Shown here one piece after another: positions 43,897-53,590 of a DNA stretch of 64,000 nt. The notes under the pieces were generated by a model. The model was not told the DNA's origin, searched no databases, and worked only from the letters and a program-made list of their open reading frames with translations. The stretch covers positions 620,001-684,000 of the forward strand of contig NW_022985373.1 in NCBI RefSeq assembly GCF_010093625.1, given 5' to 3'. Numbering within the stretch: position 1 is the first letter of the stretch; the number at the start of each line of letters is the position of its first letter. This DNA is from Macroventuria anomochaeta (lineage: Eukaryota; Ascomycota; Dothideomycetes; Pleosporales; Didymellaceae). The translations under genes and the position numbers were made by a program.

Positions 43897-46547
43897 CTAC
43901 CACCGTCCGGCACCGCCGAAGTTGTTATTGTTCGCGTAAAGCGGAGAGAATCCGTTCTGGCCTTGGCCATACGGTCCCTGCCCAGCCATGTTCGCCTGGT
44001 GTAGCCTCGCCTGTAGAATACTCGGGTCTTGCATATCAGCCATACCGCCTCCTCCAGAGGAAGTTGTGTTGGCGTGGCGATGCTTCTTGCCCTTCTTCTT
44101 AGATTTCTGCGAACCAGACTCCTGGTAAGCGCCAGGCGAGGGTCCATAGGGGAAATTTAGCAGGCCAGGGGCAGGGGAGGTAGAGGTCGAGGGATGTTGA
44201 TTGAGAAAAGAAGGAAACATTGACTCACGCTTACCAGAATCAGCCGTCCTAGCACCACCGTCCATGTTCCTGTTGCGGAGCAAATCCTGATACAGTTCGT
44301 TGGTGTTTCGGCCGGCTGCATTCGCACCGTAGGGCAGACCGCCAGTAGCGAAGCCATGACCCTGGGCAAACATGTTGGTACCGCCAACAGGTGGAGTGCT
44401 GGTGGGCTTCAAACCCGGAGGCGGTCCTTGCACGTTGGTGAAAAATTGTCCGCCCAGAGCTTGGTGCTGGGGCATCTGGCTGAACTGGTTCGCGTTCTTT
44501 GGCATCATCGAGTTTTGCTGGCTCATAATCTTCTGGCTTGCGACGGGCTGAACGTTTGCCGAGGCAGACGCGCTATCATTGGCAAAGCTGAAGCGAGACG
44601 TGTGCCTTGCGTGACCGGAAGCATTCGCCCCGAGATTTTGTTGGTTTTGGGTGTTTTGCAGGGTGGAAAGGAAAGCATTGGACTGAGGCCCAGACTTGAA
44701 GTTCGATAACAGAAGTTGCTGCTGTTGCGCTGGCGTCAGGGCACGGTTGTTCAAACCGAGGTTGCTGAAGTCGTCTGCCAGGGACGTGTTGCCAAACAGA
44801 TTACCGCCGAAACCCTGCTGGCCTGGAGGAGCGATGGCGTGTTGATTCTGGTGGCTGGTGGCGGTTTCGTGGTTTCCCTCTGGCTCTCCGCCAAGTTGAA
44901 GGCTACCTCCAGCAGTCGTCTCATTCTCCTCAGGCTCTGCAACTGGAGCTGCTTGGGGCTGCGCAGCAGCCTTGGCCTCAGCTTCAGCCTCGCGCTGCTT
45001 CGACAGTTCCTGCTCTTTCTCCCTCATCGCACGTCGTTTGGCGCCTCCATTGGGATCCAGGAGCTGAGGGAACTCGACAATGGCCTTGAAATCTTCTTCC
45101 GAAAGCGCGGCGCTGGAGAAGACAAACTTGAAGTCCGAGTTGCAGATGGTCTTGAGGAGGCCTTCGAAACCGGTTACTTTTGGCTTAACGGGTGTGGGTT
45201 CTGGAGAGGCATCTTTCGACTTCTGTGCAGCCTTCTCCTTTGCCTTCTCTTTCTTCCTTTCCTCCTTTTTCTCCTCTTTCCTGGTCTTGGGCTTCGGTAC
45301 CGGCTCCTCCACCTTGGGCGGCTCTTCCTTCTTCGGCGCCGGTGTTGGTGCTTTCGAAGCTTGCGCGGGAGTGGCATTTTGTACCATTGGGCTAGGATGC
45401 GATGCGATCGTTGAACGACTAGCACGACGCTCGAGGGCTGCTTTGCTCGCCCAGCCTGCGGTTGCCGGTAATCCTGGCGAGTCTTGCGTAGGGCTCGATT
45501 CTTCGTTGCTGTGCTGTCGACTCATCGGTGCGGCGGCGGTGGTGATGGCGGTGGTGACGGCGGCGGAGACAGGAGGTCCAGCGTGGGCGGGAGGCGCAGA
45601 GCGAGACGTCGATGATTGCGCAGGCTGCTGCGTCTGGATGGAATTCATCATCGATAGATCCTGTCGTGTGAAGCTTTCGTTGTCTTCACCGGGTTCGTGG
45701 AGGAACATGCAGTTGCGGTTGTTGCACTGCTCGCCGCGGAGGTAGGCTGAGCAGTACTTTGTCGTGCCGTATTGCGCCCTGTAACGAGTGAGCATGCTAG
45801 GTCAGAAGCGAGTTGACCATGCGTGGCGTACCTCAAGACCCTATCGCCGTTCTGCGAGCCATCGACCGCCGTGATGCAAGCCTCAGCATCTTCCTTGCGG
45901 GCGAAAGTGACGTATACACCGACGGACTGCTGGTGCTGGGCATTTTCGCGAGCCTTGCTGACGACAATCTTGATGATCTTGCCGTACTGGCCGAAGTAAT
46001 CAGGACCGCGGAGCGTGTCGAGCAGCCGGTCTTCCCGTATCGTTGGTGTTAGACCGGTCACGTAGACGAGGTTCTTCTGGACGACACGCAGACCGGCGAG
46101 GTGCTTGCGGCTGAGGGAGTCGGCTTCAGCCTTCTGAGCCTCCTTCTGCCGTATCTGGGCGTTCTTCTTAGCTTTCTGCGCGATCTGCTGCTTGTGCTTG
46201 GCCATCCTGTACGATGTTAGGCGTGTCTAGGAGGACGGGCGCGGGGACCCACTCTTCGGGAGTGATGTTCTTGAACTCGATGGTCGAGTCGTCGTACGGA
46301 CGGCGACAGGCGGGACACAGCCCGTTCATGGTTGTCTTGATGTTGTTGTAGCAGAACTGACATATCTGGCGTGGTATTAGTACAGGCGACTCGGCCTGGC
46401 TTGACCGTGACTTGGCCTTCGGCGTACTTGGTAGCCGCAGGGACACGGGCGGAAGTTTCTGTCCGACAGATCGAACTCCTCGACGCAGAGCGGGCAGCAC
46501 TCGTCCTCGTCGTCATCGACGAACTGGTCATACTGCAGGCGGGACAT
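43897..46547 (-). CDS. NOT4: CCR4-NOT subunit 4, RING E3 ubiquitin ligase
   Basis: Exons 46547-46428, 46365-46253, 46206-45832 and 45778-43897 (introns of 62, 46 and 53 nt) give 829 aa. The RING of C4C4 type is CCPLCVEEFDLSD...CPCGYQ|ICQFCYNNI...GLCPACRRPYDD, split by intron 1. A basic coiled stretch (KHKQQIAQKAKKNAQIRQKE), an RRM (NLVYVTGLTPTIREDRLLDT, YGKIIKIVVSKA, VGVYVTFARKEDAEACITAV) and a CCCH finger (KYCSAYLRGEQCNNRNCMFLH) follow. The rest is Gln/Asn/Pro-rich with KKKGKKHRHANTTSSGGGG near the end and a final GGAGRW. NOT4 ubiquitinates nascent-chain and ribosomal substrates and links to mRNA decay. The gene is divergent with NDUFS3. A (CA)n tract sits immediately 5' of the ATG. A third-intron acceptor at 45779 joins VLR to AQYGTTKY. 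Confidence 0.93.
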
Positions 46548-46580
<33 letters not shown>

Positions 46581-46953
46581 AGTCGCAGATGTGCTGGGTT
46601 GCGCTGCGGGTAGTGAAGTGGCCACCGGGTGGGAGCGTGCCGCGGTGGTTGTCTACAAAGATGCAGCGGGGTCGCGGGAGTATTGTGGCTGGAGCGTGTC
46701 AGATGCAAAAGACGCAAACAAACGCCGGCGGTGTCAAGGAAAGAGATGCACTATCGTTCGGGGGTGGATGGTAGAGCGCGCTGGAGGCAGGTGCAACTGC
46801 AAGAGAATGACCGCTAGGGAAGGCACGGGCCACACTAGACTCCCGCCTGCAGGCGAGCTTGAGGAACGTCGGGTATCGAAGCCACTTTCACCACCCCATT
46901 GCCTGCCACCTCCAGCTGCATCGCGCAGCCTTATCCGCTCGAATACACATACA
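46548..46953. promoter_or_regulatory. Divergent NOT4/NDUFS3 promoter with (GT)n tract
   Basis: A 406-bp region between two start codons. A TG dinucleotide repeat of about 15 units (46549-46579) abuts the NOT4 ATG; on the NOT4 strand it is a (CA)n leader that ends at the start codon. No TATA box is clear. Open frames across the region reflect its GC content and have no recognisable product. Confidence 0.7.
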
Positions 46954-47960
46954 ATGGCTATGCGGCTCGTAGTCAGCCGGCCATTGGCCACCGCCGCGCG
47001 CTCGGCCGTCCCGCGCGCATTCTCGACCACGGCTCTGCGGGCGAAGGAGATCGCAGGCGAGAACACGGAGACGCCCAACATGCGGGTAGGCATCGATTGT
47101 AGCTGGCACTGAGGCGTCTGAGCTGACATGGAGTGCAGTACGCCCCGCGCAACGCGTCCGAGCCGCTCAAGCGTGCCATTGTCAACCCGGTCGACAAGTT
47201 CAAGGCCAAGGGCGAGGCCCTGCACACATACGGCAACTATCTCATGTCGTGTCTGCCCAAGTACATCCAGCAGTAGGTCGTGCCGTACTACTAATATGGT
47301 CATGTCTAACAGACCAAGGTTCTCCGTCTGGAAGGACGAGCTCACCATCTACATCCCCCCGTCAGGCGTCATACCCGTCTTCACCTTCCTCAAGAACCAC
47401 ACGGCGGCCGAGTACACGCAGATCTCTGACATCACCGCCGTCGATTACCCCACCAAGGACCAGCGTTTCGAGGTTGTCTACAACATGCTCTCCATCCGCC
47501 ACAACTCTCGCCTGAGGATCAAGACGTACGCGGACGAGGCCACCCCGGTTCCCTCTCTCTGCGACCTGTACGACGGCGCCAACTGGTACGAACGCGAGGT
47601 CTACGACCTGTTCGGTGTTTTCTTCGTTGGCCACCCTGACTTGAGGCGCATCATGACCGATTACGGCTTTGACGGCCACCCACTGCGCAAGGACTTCCCC
47701 ATGACCGGGTACACCGAGATCCGCTACGACGAGGAGAAGAAGAGGATTGTCGTCGAGCCGCTCGAGATGACTCAGGCATTCAGGAACTTCCGTGGTGGTT
47801 CCGCGGCATGGGAGCAGGTCGGCCCTGGTGAGAACACAACACCAGAAAACGTGAGTTCTTCCAGATCATCCTCCTGGAACTATCGTTGCTAATGATATTA
47901 CAGTTCAAACTGCCTACACCCAAGCCCGAGCCACCAAAGGAGGGCGAGCAGAAGAAATAG
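46954..47960 (+). CDS. NDUFS3: NADH:ubiquinone oxidoreductase 30-kDa subunit (complex I)
   Basis: Exons 46954-47085, 47139-47272, 47319-47850 and 47904-47960 (introns of 53, 46 and 53 nt) give 284 aa. A mitochondrial presequence (MAMRLVVSRPLATAARSAVP, then RAFSTTALRA) is followed by the conserved core: VVYNMLSIRHNSRLRIKTYA, NWYEREVYDLFGVFF, HPDLRRIMTDYGFDGHPLRK, DFPMTGYTEIRYD. The E-REV-DLFG and GHPLRKDFP signatures are complete. The protein is part of the peripheral arm of complex I, at the quinone-binding Q module in the matrix. Length and C-terminal Lys/Pro tail match fungal orthologues. Phases were checked at every junction. Confidence 0.95.
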
Positions 47961-48460
47961 AAAATTAGAGGAGAATGTTGCAACCTGTAAATACACGAAT
48001 CAGTTACCTGTACCACCATCTCGAGCTTTCCTATGCATTGATTATTCAGCAGATCTAGCCTCATCTGATTGGCTGGATGTCGGAGGCTTGCGCCAAGACC
48101 CTCGCACTTCTCCGCTCTATCAGGTAAGGTTCGGGGTCGATCATGTCAGGTACCACATCTCCAGGTACGATTCGACAGCTGACAACATGCAGCACTTCAC
48201 ATTGGACGTTACCCGGAAAGTGCTGGTACCTCGCACTTCATTGCCAAGAGCTGCCCCTCACTGCATCACGGCATGCTGCATGCCAGGACGTAACGACGCC
48301 GGAGTGGCTGTCCGCTCCGCCGTTTTGTGGATCTATAAAACGCCTTCATCGTCTTCAGGAAGACACCATGCCTGAGCTGGCTGGTACTTCCGATCTTGAC
48401 CCATACTGCTAGTTCATCTACCTACCACGTGGCTTTGCACCGAACGTATAAGTACCAGTC
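47961..48460. other. Intergenic region with TATA boxes of the next gene
   Basis: No gene seen. TATAAAA at 48334-48340 and a CGTATAAG at about 48445 precede the DUF1349 gene and could set its transcription start. If the proximal box is used, the ATG at 48461 would lie too close to the start site, favouring the ATG at 48536. Confidence 0.5.
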
Positions 48461-49180
48461 ATGCTGTCTTCCTTCTTGTTTCGTACCTCCCATCTCCTCA
48501 CCCTCCTACCATACCTGTTATCAGTGACCGCAGCAATGGCATCCACGACCAACACCACAACAATCAAGCTCGAGCCCTTCACCCTCTCCTCCCCACCCGG
48601 CACAGACATCTGGCGCAAAGCCCCCTCGCACAACGCATTCAACGCACCAACCCACCCCTCCCCGCTCCCCACCCACAAACTCTCCTCCTTCCAGCGCGCA
48701 CGCTTGACTTTCTCTCTCCCGCCCGGCACCCAGCTCCGCCAGTACGACCAAGCCGGCCTACTCCTGCACCTCACCAAACCCGGCATCCCGGACGAAAAAA
48801 CCAAGTGGCTGAAGACGGGCATCGAGTGGTACTACTCCAAACCGTACATAAGTACCGTCGGGTGCGATGCCTGGGCTGACTGGAGCGTTGTCCCCATCCC
48901 CTCCTACACAAGCAACTCCTCCAGGCCTTCAGCGACGATCGAAGCCAGGCGCGAAAAGGACGTTTTGGGAAAAAGCCTTTGGGTCTACTGGATTATCAAA
49001 AGGGAGGATGGGACAGAAGAGCGCATTCCGCTTCGAGAAGTAAACTGGTTCTTCGCCGAAGAGGAGGGGTGGAGTGTGGGTGTTGGTGGCTATGTGGCCA
49101 GGCCTACGAAAGACGGGGGTGATGAGGAGCTGGGTGTTGAGTTTGCTGAGGGGGTGGAGGTAGAGGTGCTGGACTGTTGA
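48461..49180 (+). CDS. DUF1349 family beta-sandwich protein
   Basis: A single exon; from the ATG at 48536 the product is 214 aa, from 48461 it is 239 aa. The core matches the DUF1349 (concanavalin-like) family of small cytosolic proteins: FRRAP-type start replaced by DIWRKAPSHNAFNAP, then YDQAGLLLHL, TKWLKTGIEWY, VGCDAWADWSVVP, LWVYWIIKRED, PLREVNWFFAEEEGWSVGVG, GYVARPTKD. Biochemical function is unknown; a yeast relative is listed as a regulator of enolase. The extra 25 residues from 48461 (SSFLFRTSHLLTLLPYLLSV) resemble a signal peptide, which would be unusual for the family, so the internal ATG is preferred. Confidence 0.8.
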   Translation: MLSSFLFRTSHLLTLLPYLLSVTAAMASTTNTTTIKLEPFTLSSPPGTDIWRKAPSHNAFNAPTHPSPLPTHKLSSFQRARLTFSLPPGTQLRQYDQAGLLLHLTKPGIPDEKTKWLKTGIEWYYSKPYISTVGCDAWADWSVVPIPSYTSNSSRPSATIEARREKDVLGKSLWVYWIIKREDGTEERIPLREVNWFFAEEEGWSVGVGGYVARPTKDGGDEELGVEFAEGVEVEVLDC

Positions 49181-49666
49181 GTTGCGGATCTGGAACAGCC
49201 AATCCACCGTGATAATCATCGTGGCAATGGAATGTGCAGATCATAATGAGGTTCTTATTCCATACCCGAGTTTACGTCGAAGAGAGCTGTAGCACTTTGC
49301 CAATAAAATCATACCATGTCAAATGGTTCGTCAACAAAACGCACACTGCTCGCTTCCTGAACGTTCGCAGTACCTTTCTTGCCTCGCACTGTAAACAAGG
49401 GCTGCGAATTGTTTGTGCATTCTGCTAATTCAGTCATGTTAGGACGATGATGGTGGCCGTCCAAATCAGGAAGGAACAGCCGAGGATTCAACACTCGCCT
49501 CTTTACTCTAACATTCTTACAGCAACACAATCATCCAGAACACAACGTATCTCATTACAAGCAGGAAGTGGCTTGTGGTCGAAGTGCTTCCATCGGACTC
49601 GAAAGTGCGAATCTGTCACCGACCAAGTCAAGAGGAGAAAGAGCAGGAATCCAAGACTCAAGCACC

Positions 49667-50893
49667 ATGGCCGTATACGATATGGACGACGCTCTCAGCA
49701 CAGCGCGAAGCAAACACACCTCCAACACACCATCAAAACAACCTTCAAACCCCACCGCAGAAAGCAGCGAAAGATACGACCGGCCCATCGCCGCAGCACA
49801 GGAATCCGGACTACCCATCATCGACATCTCATCATACCTGGACCCCTCCTCATCTCCTTCAGCACGGAAGACAACTGCTCAAGCCATCAATGCCGCATGC
49901 GTAAACTACGGCTTCTTCTACCTCACCGGCCACGGCATCCCCACCTCCGGGTTGCACCAGATCATCGACCTAGCGCGGCGGTTCTTCGCCTTACCCTTGG
50001 AACAGAAAGACAAAATCAAGCGCTACGACGCCGGCGGCCCCGAAGGCGGAGACTCCGCACGCGGCTACCAGGGGTTGGGCGAGAATGTCACGGGGGGCCT
50101 GCAAGACATGCAGGAAGCTATTGATTTCTACCGGCCGTGGAATGGAGAAGAGGAAGTTGGTGATGGAGGGCAGGGGACGAGGAAGACGCTCCAGGGGCCG
50201 AATCTGTGGCCTGAGGAGCCGAGGGAGTTGAGGGAAGTGTATGAGGGGTATGTTGAGAGGGTGACGGAGGTTGGGAGAAGTCTCGTGAGGGCTATGGGTG
50301 TTGCGCTTGAGCTGGGGCCTGCGTGTGACTGTGGGGAGGCGGATAGGAGTACAGAAGATGAGGAGGTGTTTGTGCGGAATTGCGATGAGAGTTTCTGGGT
50401 TATGCGGATGATCAACTATCCTCCCCTACCGCCCTCTGTCAGACCCGCCGGCGGAAATCCAGAGGATCTCAGCCAATTCTCCTGCGGCGCGCACACAGAC
50501 TACGGCTGCGTCACCCTGCTGCTCACCGATCCAACCCCGAGAGCGCTACAGGTTCAGTTGAAGGACGGGACCTGGCTTTCTGCAGACCCTATACCAGGGG
50601 CGTTTGTGGTGAACATAGGCGACATGATTGAGCGCTGGACAAATGGGATCTGGAAGAGTACTATGCACAGGGTTATACATAGGGGTGATGGGGGAGTCAA
50701 TGGGAAGGAGGGAGGAGGCAGGGTCAGTGTGCCGTTCTTCTTTGAACCGAATTTTGACGCCATGGTCAGGCCTTTGCAGAAGTGTGTAAAGGATAGTGGA
50801 AGGCCGAGCATGCATGAGGGGAGCACGTACGGGGAGCATCTGCTCACAAAGGTGTTTAGTAACTTCTACTATAGTAAGAGGACAGATTGGTAG
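49667..50893 (+). CDS. 2-oxoglutarate/Fe(II)-dependent dioxygenase (isopenicillin N synthase-like)
   Basis: Single exon, 408 aa from the ATG at 49667 (CACCATGG context; an in-frame ATG at 49568 would add 33 residues without similarity). The N-terminal DIOX_N part is LPIIDISSYLDP...INAACVNYGFFYLTGHGIP, and YQGLGENV is the usual GY motif region. The catalytic domain has the metal triad in HTDYGCVTLLL and MHRVIH and the 2OG-binding R-x-S in GRVSVPFFFEPNF. Such enzymes hydroxylate or oxidise small molecules; the substrate is unknown. No biosynthetic cluster surrounds it, so a housekeeping or stand-alone role is as likely as secondary metabolism. Confidence 0.9.
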   Translation: MAVYDMDDALSTARSKHTSNTPSKQPSNPTAESSERYDRPIAAAQESGLPIIDISSYLDPSSSPSARKTTAQAINAACVNYGFFYLTGHGIPTSGLHQIIDLARRFFALPLEQKDKIKRYDAGGPEGGDSARGYQGLGENVTGGLQDMQEAIDFYRPWNGEEEVGDGGQGTRKTLQGPNLWPEEPRELREVYEGYVERVTEVGRSLVRAMGVALELGPACDCGEADRSTEDEEVFVRNCDESFWVMRMINYPPLPPSVRPAGGNPEDLSQFSCGAHTDYGCVTLLLTDPTPRALQVQLKDGTWLSADPIPGAFVVNIGDMIERWTNGIWKSTMHRVIHRGDGGVNGKEGGGRVSVPFFFEPNFDAMVRPLQKCVKDSGRPSMHEGSTYGEHLLTKVFSNFYYSKRTDW

Positions 50894-51306
50894 CAAGGCC
50901 AACGCCTGGAATGAGAAACCACAAGTCTCGAGAGCAGCGCCCATGCCTCTGCTGTTGGTGCCTTCATCTGAGTACAGATCGAGACAGGACTGTGGTGCAA
51001 ACATGGATATCAAATACGCGTTCGTTGCGGGATGAGCCATAGCAGCTACGTAGCCTCTCCATCGCTTGCCACACCCGAGGACGGGCAACTTCGGTTTCCA
51101 AAACATTGGAAGCGATGTTTGCTATGCTGTGTCGTGTCAAAGGAAGGGAGGCGTCCTGCACATGACGCTAGATGGCGGTGAGCCCCACCACGTCGTAAAC
51201 AAGGGTCCAACAGTTCGTACCCCTTGGAGGCCAGATACGCAATTGCATTCACGACACACCTTCTCACCCTTCACAGACCTCAGCTTGAACACGTCAGGCC
51301 GCCAAG

Positions 51307-52769
51307 ATGAGCCTGCAAGCCCCTTCCCTCTCGTTGCGGTCTAAGAGCCCGTCGCGCAACAGCGGCTCCACCAAGGCGGTGATCCTGGTATTCACTTTCT
51401 GAGCACCCAATGTACCACGCAATGAATGCTCACAACTGCAGGTCGGTGGACCGTCCCGCGGCACAAGGTTCAGGCCTCTGTCTATGGAGCTGCCGAAGGT
51501 GTGTACAACAGCAACAACAACAACAACACTGAACACTCTAGTCGTGTCGACAGCTGACCCCTCCAGCCACTGTTCCCCGTCGCCGGCCACCCCATCATCG
51601 AGCACTGCTTCCGCGCCGTAGCGGCCGTGCCCGAGATCAAGGAAGTCTTCATTGTCGGCTACTATGAGGAGTCCGTCTTCCAGCCCTTTATCAACACCGT
51701 CTCCACCAGCTGGCCGCAGTTGAGCGTCAAGTACCTGCGCGAATACCAAGCCCTGGGCACAGCGGGCGGTCTCTACCACTTCCGCGATGTCATTCTCAAG
51801 GGCAGGCCCGAGAAGCTGTTCGTGCTCAACGCCGACATCTGCTCGTCGTTCCCTCTGCAGGAAATGCTGAGGCTGTTCGACGACAAAGACGCCGAGGCGG
51901 TCATGCTGGGCACAAGAGTCGCCAACGAGTCGGCCTCCAACTTCGGATGCATCGTCTCTGACGCCCACACCAAGCGCGTCCTGCACTACGTCGAAAAGCC
52001 CGAGTCGCACATCTCCAACCTCATCAACTGCGGTGTCTACCTCTTCTCCACAGAGTGCATCTTCCCCGCCATCCGCTCCGCCATCAAGCGCCGCACCGAA
52101 CGCCCGCGCCTGCTCTCCTACCCCTCCTCGGAGAACCTCGAGTCCTCCTTCTACCAGGGCGACGATGACGACGAGGACAAGGCGAACCTCGTCATCCGCC
52201 TCGAGCAAGACGTCCTTTCCGATATCGCCGACTCGCGCCAGTTCTTCGTCCTCGAAACCAAGGACTTCTGGCGCCAGATCAAAACCGCCGGCTCCGCCGT
52301 CCCAGCAAACGCCCTCTACCTCCTCAAGGCCTTCCAGTCCGGCTCCGAAGAACTCGCCGCCCCCTCGGCAAACATCATTCCCCCCGTCTACATCCACCCC
52401 AGCGCGCACGTTGATCCCACTGCGAAACTCGGCCCCAACGTGTCCATCGGTCCGCGCGTCACCGTCGGTGCCGGCGTGCGCATCAAGGAGTCCATCGTCC
52501 TCGAGGACAGCGAGATCAAGCACGATGCGTGCGTCATGTACACGATCATCGGGTGGCATAGTAAGATTGGCGCGTGGGCGCGTGTTGAGGGTACCGCGCT
52601 GCCGGTCACCAGCCACTCGACGAGCATTGTGAAAAACGGCGTGAAGGTGCAGAGTATTACGATCCTGGGCAAGGATTGCGCGGTGGGTGATGAGGTTAGG
52701 GTGCAGAACTGTGTGTGCTTGCCGTATAAGGAGTTGAAGCGCGATGTCTCGAATGAGGTTATCATGTAA
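51307..52769 (+). CDS. GDP-mannose pyrophosphorylase A-like nucleotidyltransferase
   Basis: Exons 51307-51387, 51442-51498 and 51567-52769 (introns of 54 and 68 nt) give 446 aa. The split nucleotide-binding signature is TKAVIL|VGGPSRGTRFRPLSMELPK|PLFPVAGHPIIEH, followed by YLREYQALGTAGGLYHFRD, FVLNADICSSFPL, NFGCIVSD, YVEKPESHISNLINCGVYLF, and a C-terminal left-handed beta-helix of hexapeptide repeats (IHPSAHVDPTAKLGPNVSIG). The insert and GGP in place of GG(F/Y) match GMPPA, the regulatory paralogue of the enzyme making GDP-mannose from GTP and mannose-1-phosphate; in animals it inhibits the catalytic paralogue. The catalytic versus regulatory role is not decided here. Intron 2 carries a short (CAA)n run. 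Confidence 0.9.
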
Positions 52770-53590
52770 ACGCTCTGCAGCGAGCAGGCTGCGAGTCAGA
52801 CCGACAGCACCGCACTTGACCGACGGAGGGGACATGTAGCGTATCATATCCAAAAGTATAGCACGCCTTCCATCATCCCGAGTTGTTCGGCTTGGAAGTA
52901 CCAAATGGTCAAGCCCAGGTTCGCAGAGTAATAGATGCCACAATCTCGCTCCGCACATCTTTCCACGCCGAAACGCAATGCGCCACAACCCTCGGAGCCC
53001 ACTGTCTCAGAACGCGTGCAGTTGAGATACGCATGCCTGCTCGAGCGCCCCCATCGATACCTAACCCTGCAGACTGGCCAGACTGGCCAGACTGGCGCGT
53101 ATGGACTTTCTGGTTCCCGCGTGCATGATCAACGTCACAGCCCACAAGCTCACGACTACGCAGTCGTCGCTCTCTTCAGATTGCATTAGGCCTGATGTCC
53201 TGAACACGATGAATCCAGACATGGGTGGATAGAATCATGAGCGGCACCTTGTGCCTCTAACGCAAGCGCCACACAACCACCGGCACGAGGCCATCGTGGT
53301 ATGGAAAAACCAGCATGTATGTATCGCTACATCGACACGAACGAGTGATGGAGTCGGCGCAGTAGTACCGTAAGGTGACGGACATGTCGCAGTTGGAATC
53401 CGAAGGGTCTGGTGATAACCGTACTTGACTTGGAGCTCGCGGGAGAATGAAAGACCATGAAGTAAAATAAGCGAATACCCAATACGCATTCCCCTCACAC
53501 AACAACACTTCATCCTTGAATCCAGCTTCCCTCTCATACCTGTCATCTCATACCTATCATCTCATACCTATCATCTCCTACTCTACCCCC
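52770..53590. other. Intergenic region
   Basis: Convergent 3' flanks of the GMPPA-like and P1B ATPase genes. A 10-bp unit (GACTGGCCAG-like) is repeated three times near 53078-53100, and TCATCTCATACCTA is repeated near 53545-53580. No gene seen. Confidence 0.6.

Noticed and set aside
44716..45414. 232-codon plus-strand Leu/Arg-rich frame
   Set aside because: Antisense of NOT4; no start context and no domain.
51294..52988. 564-codon minus-strand open frame
   Set aside because: It is antisense to the well-supported GMPPA-like gene; its openness follows from GC-rich third positions, and it has no domain.
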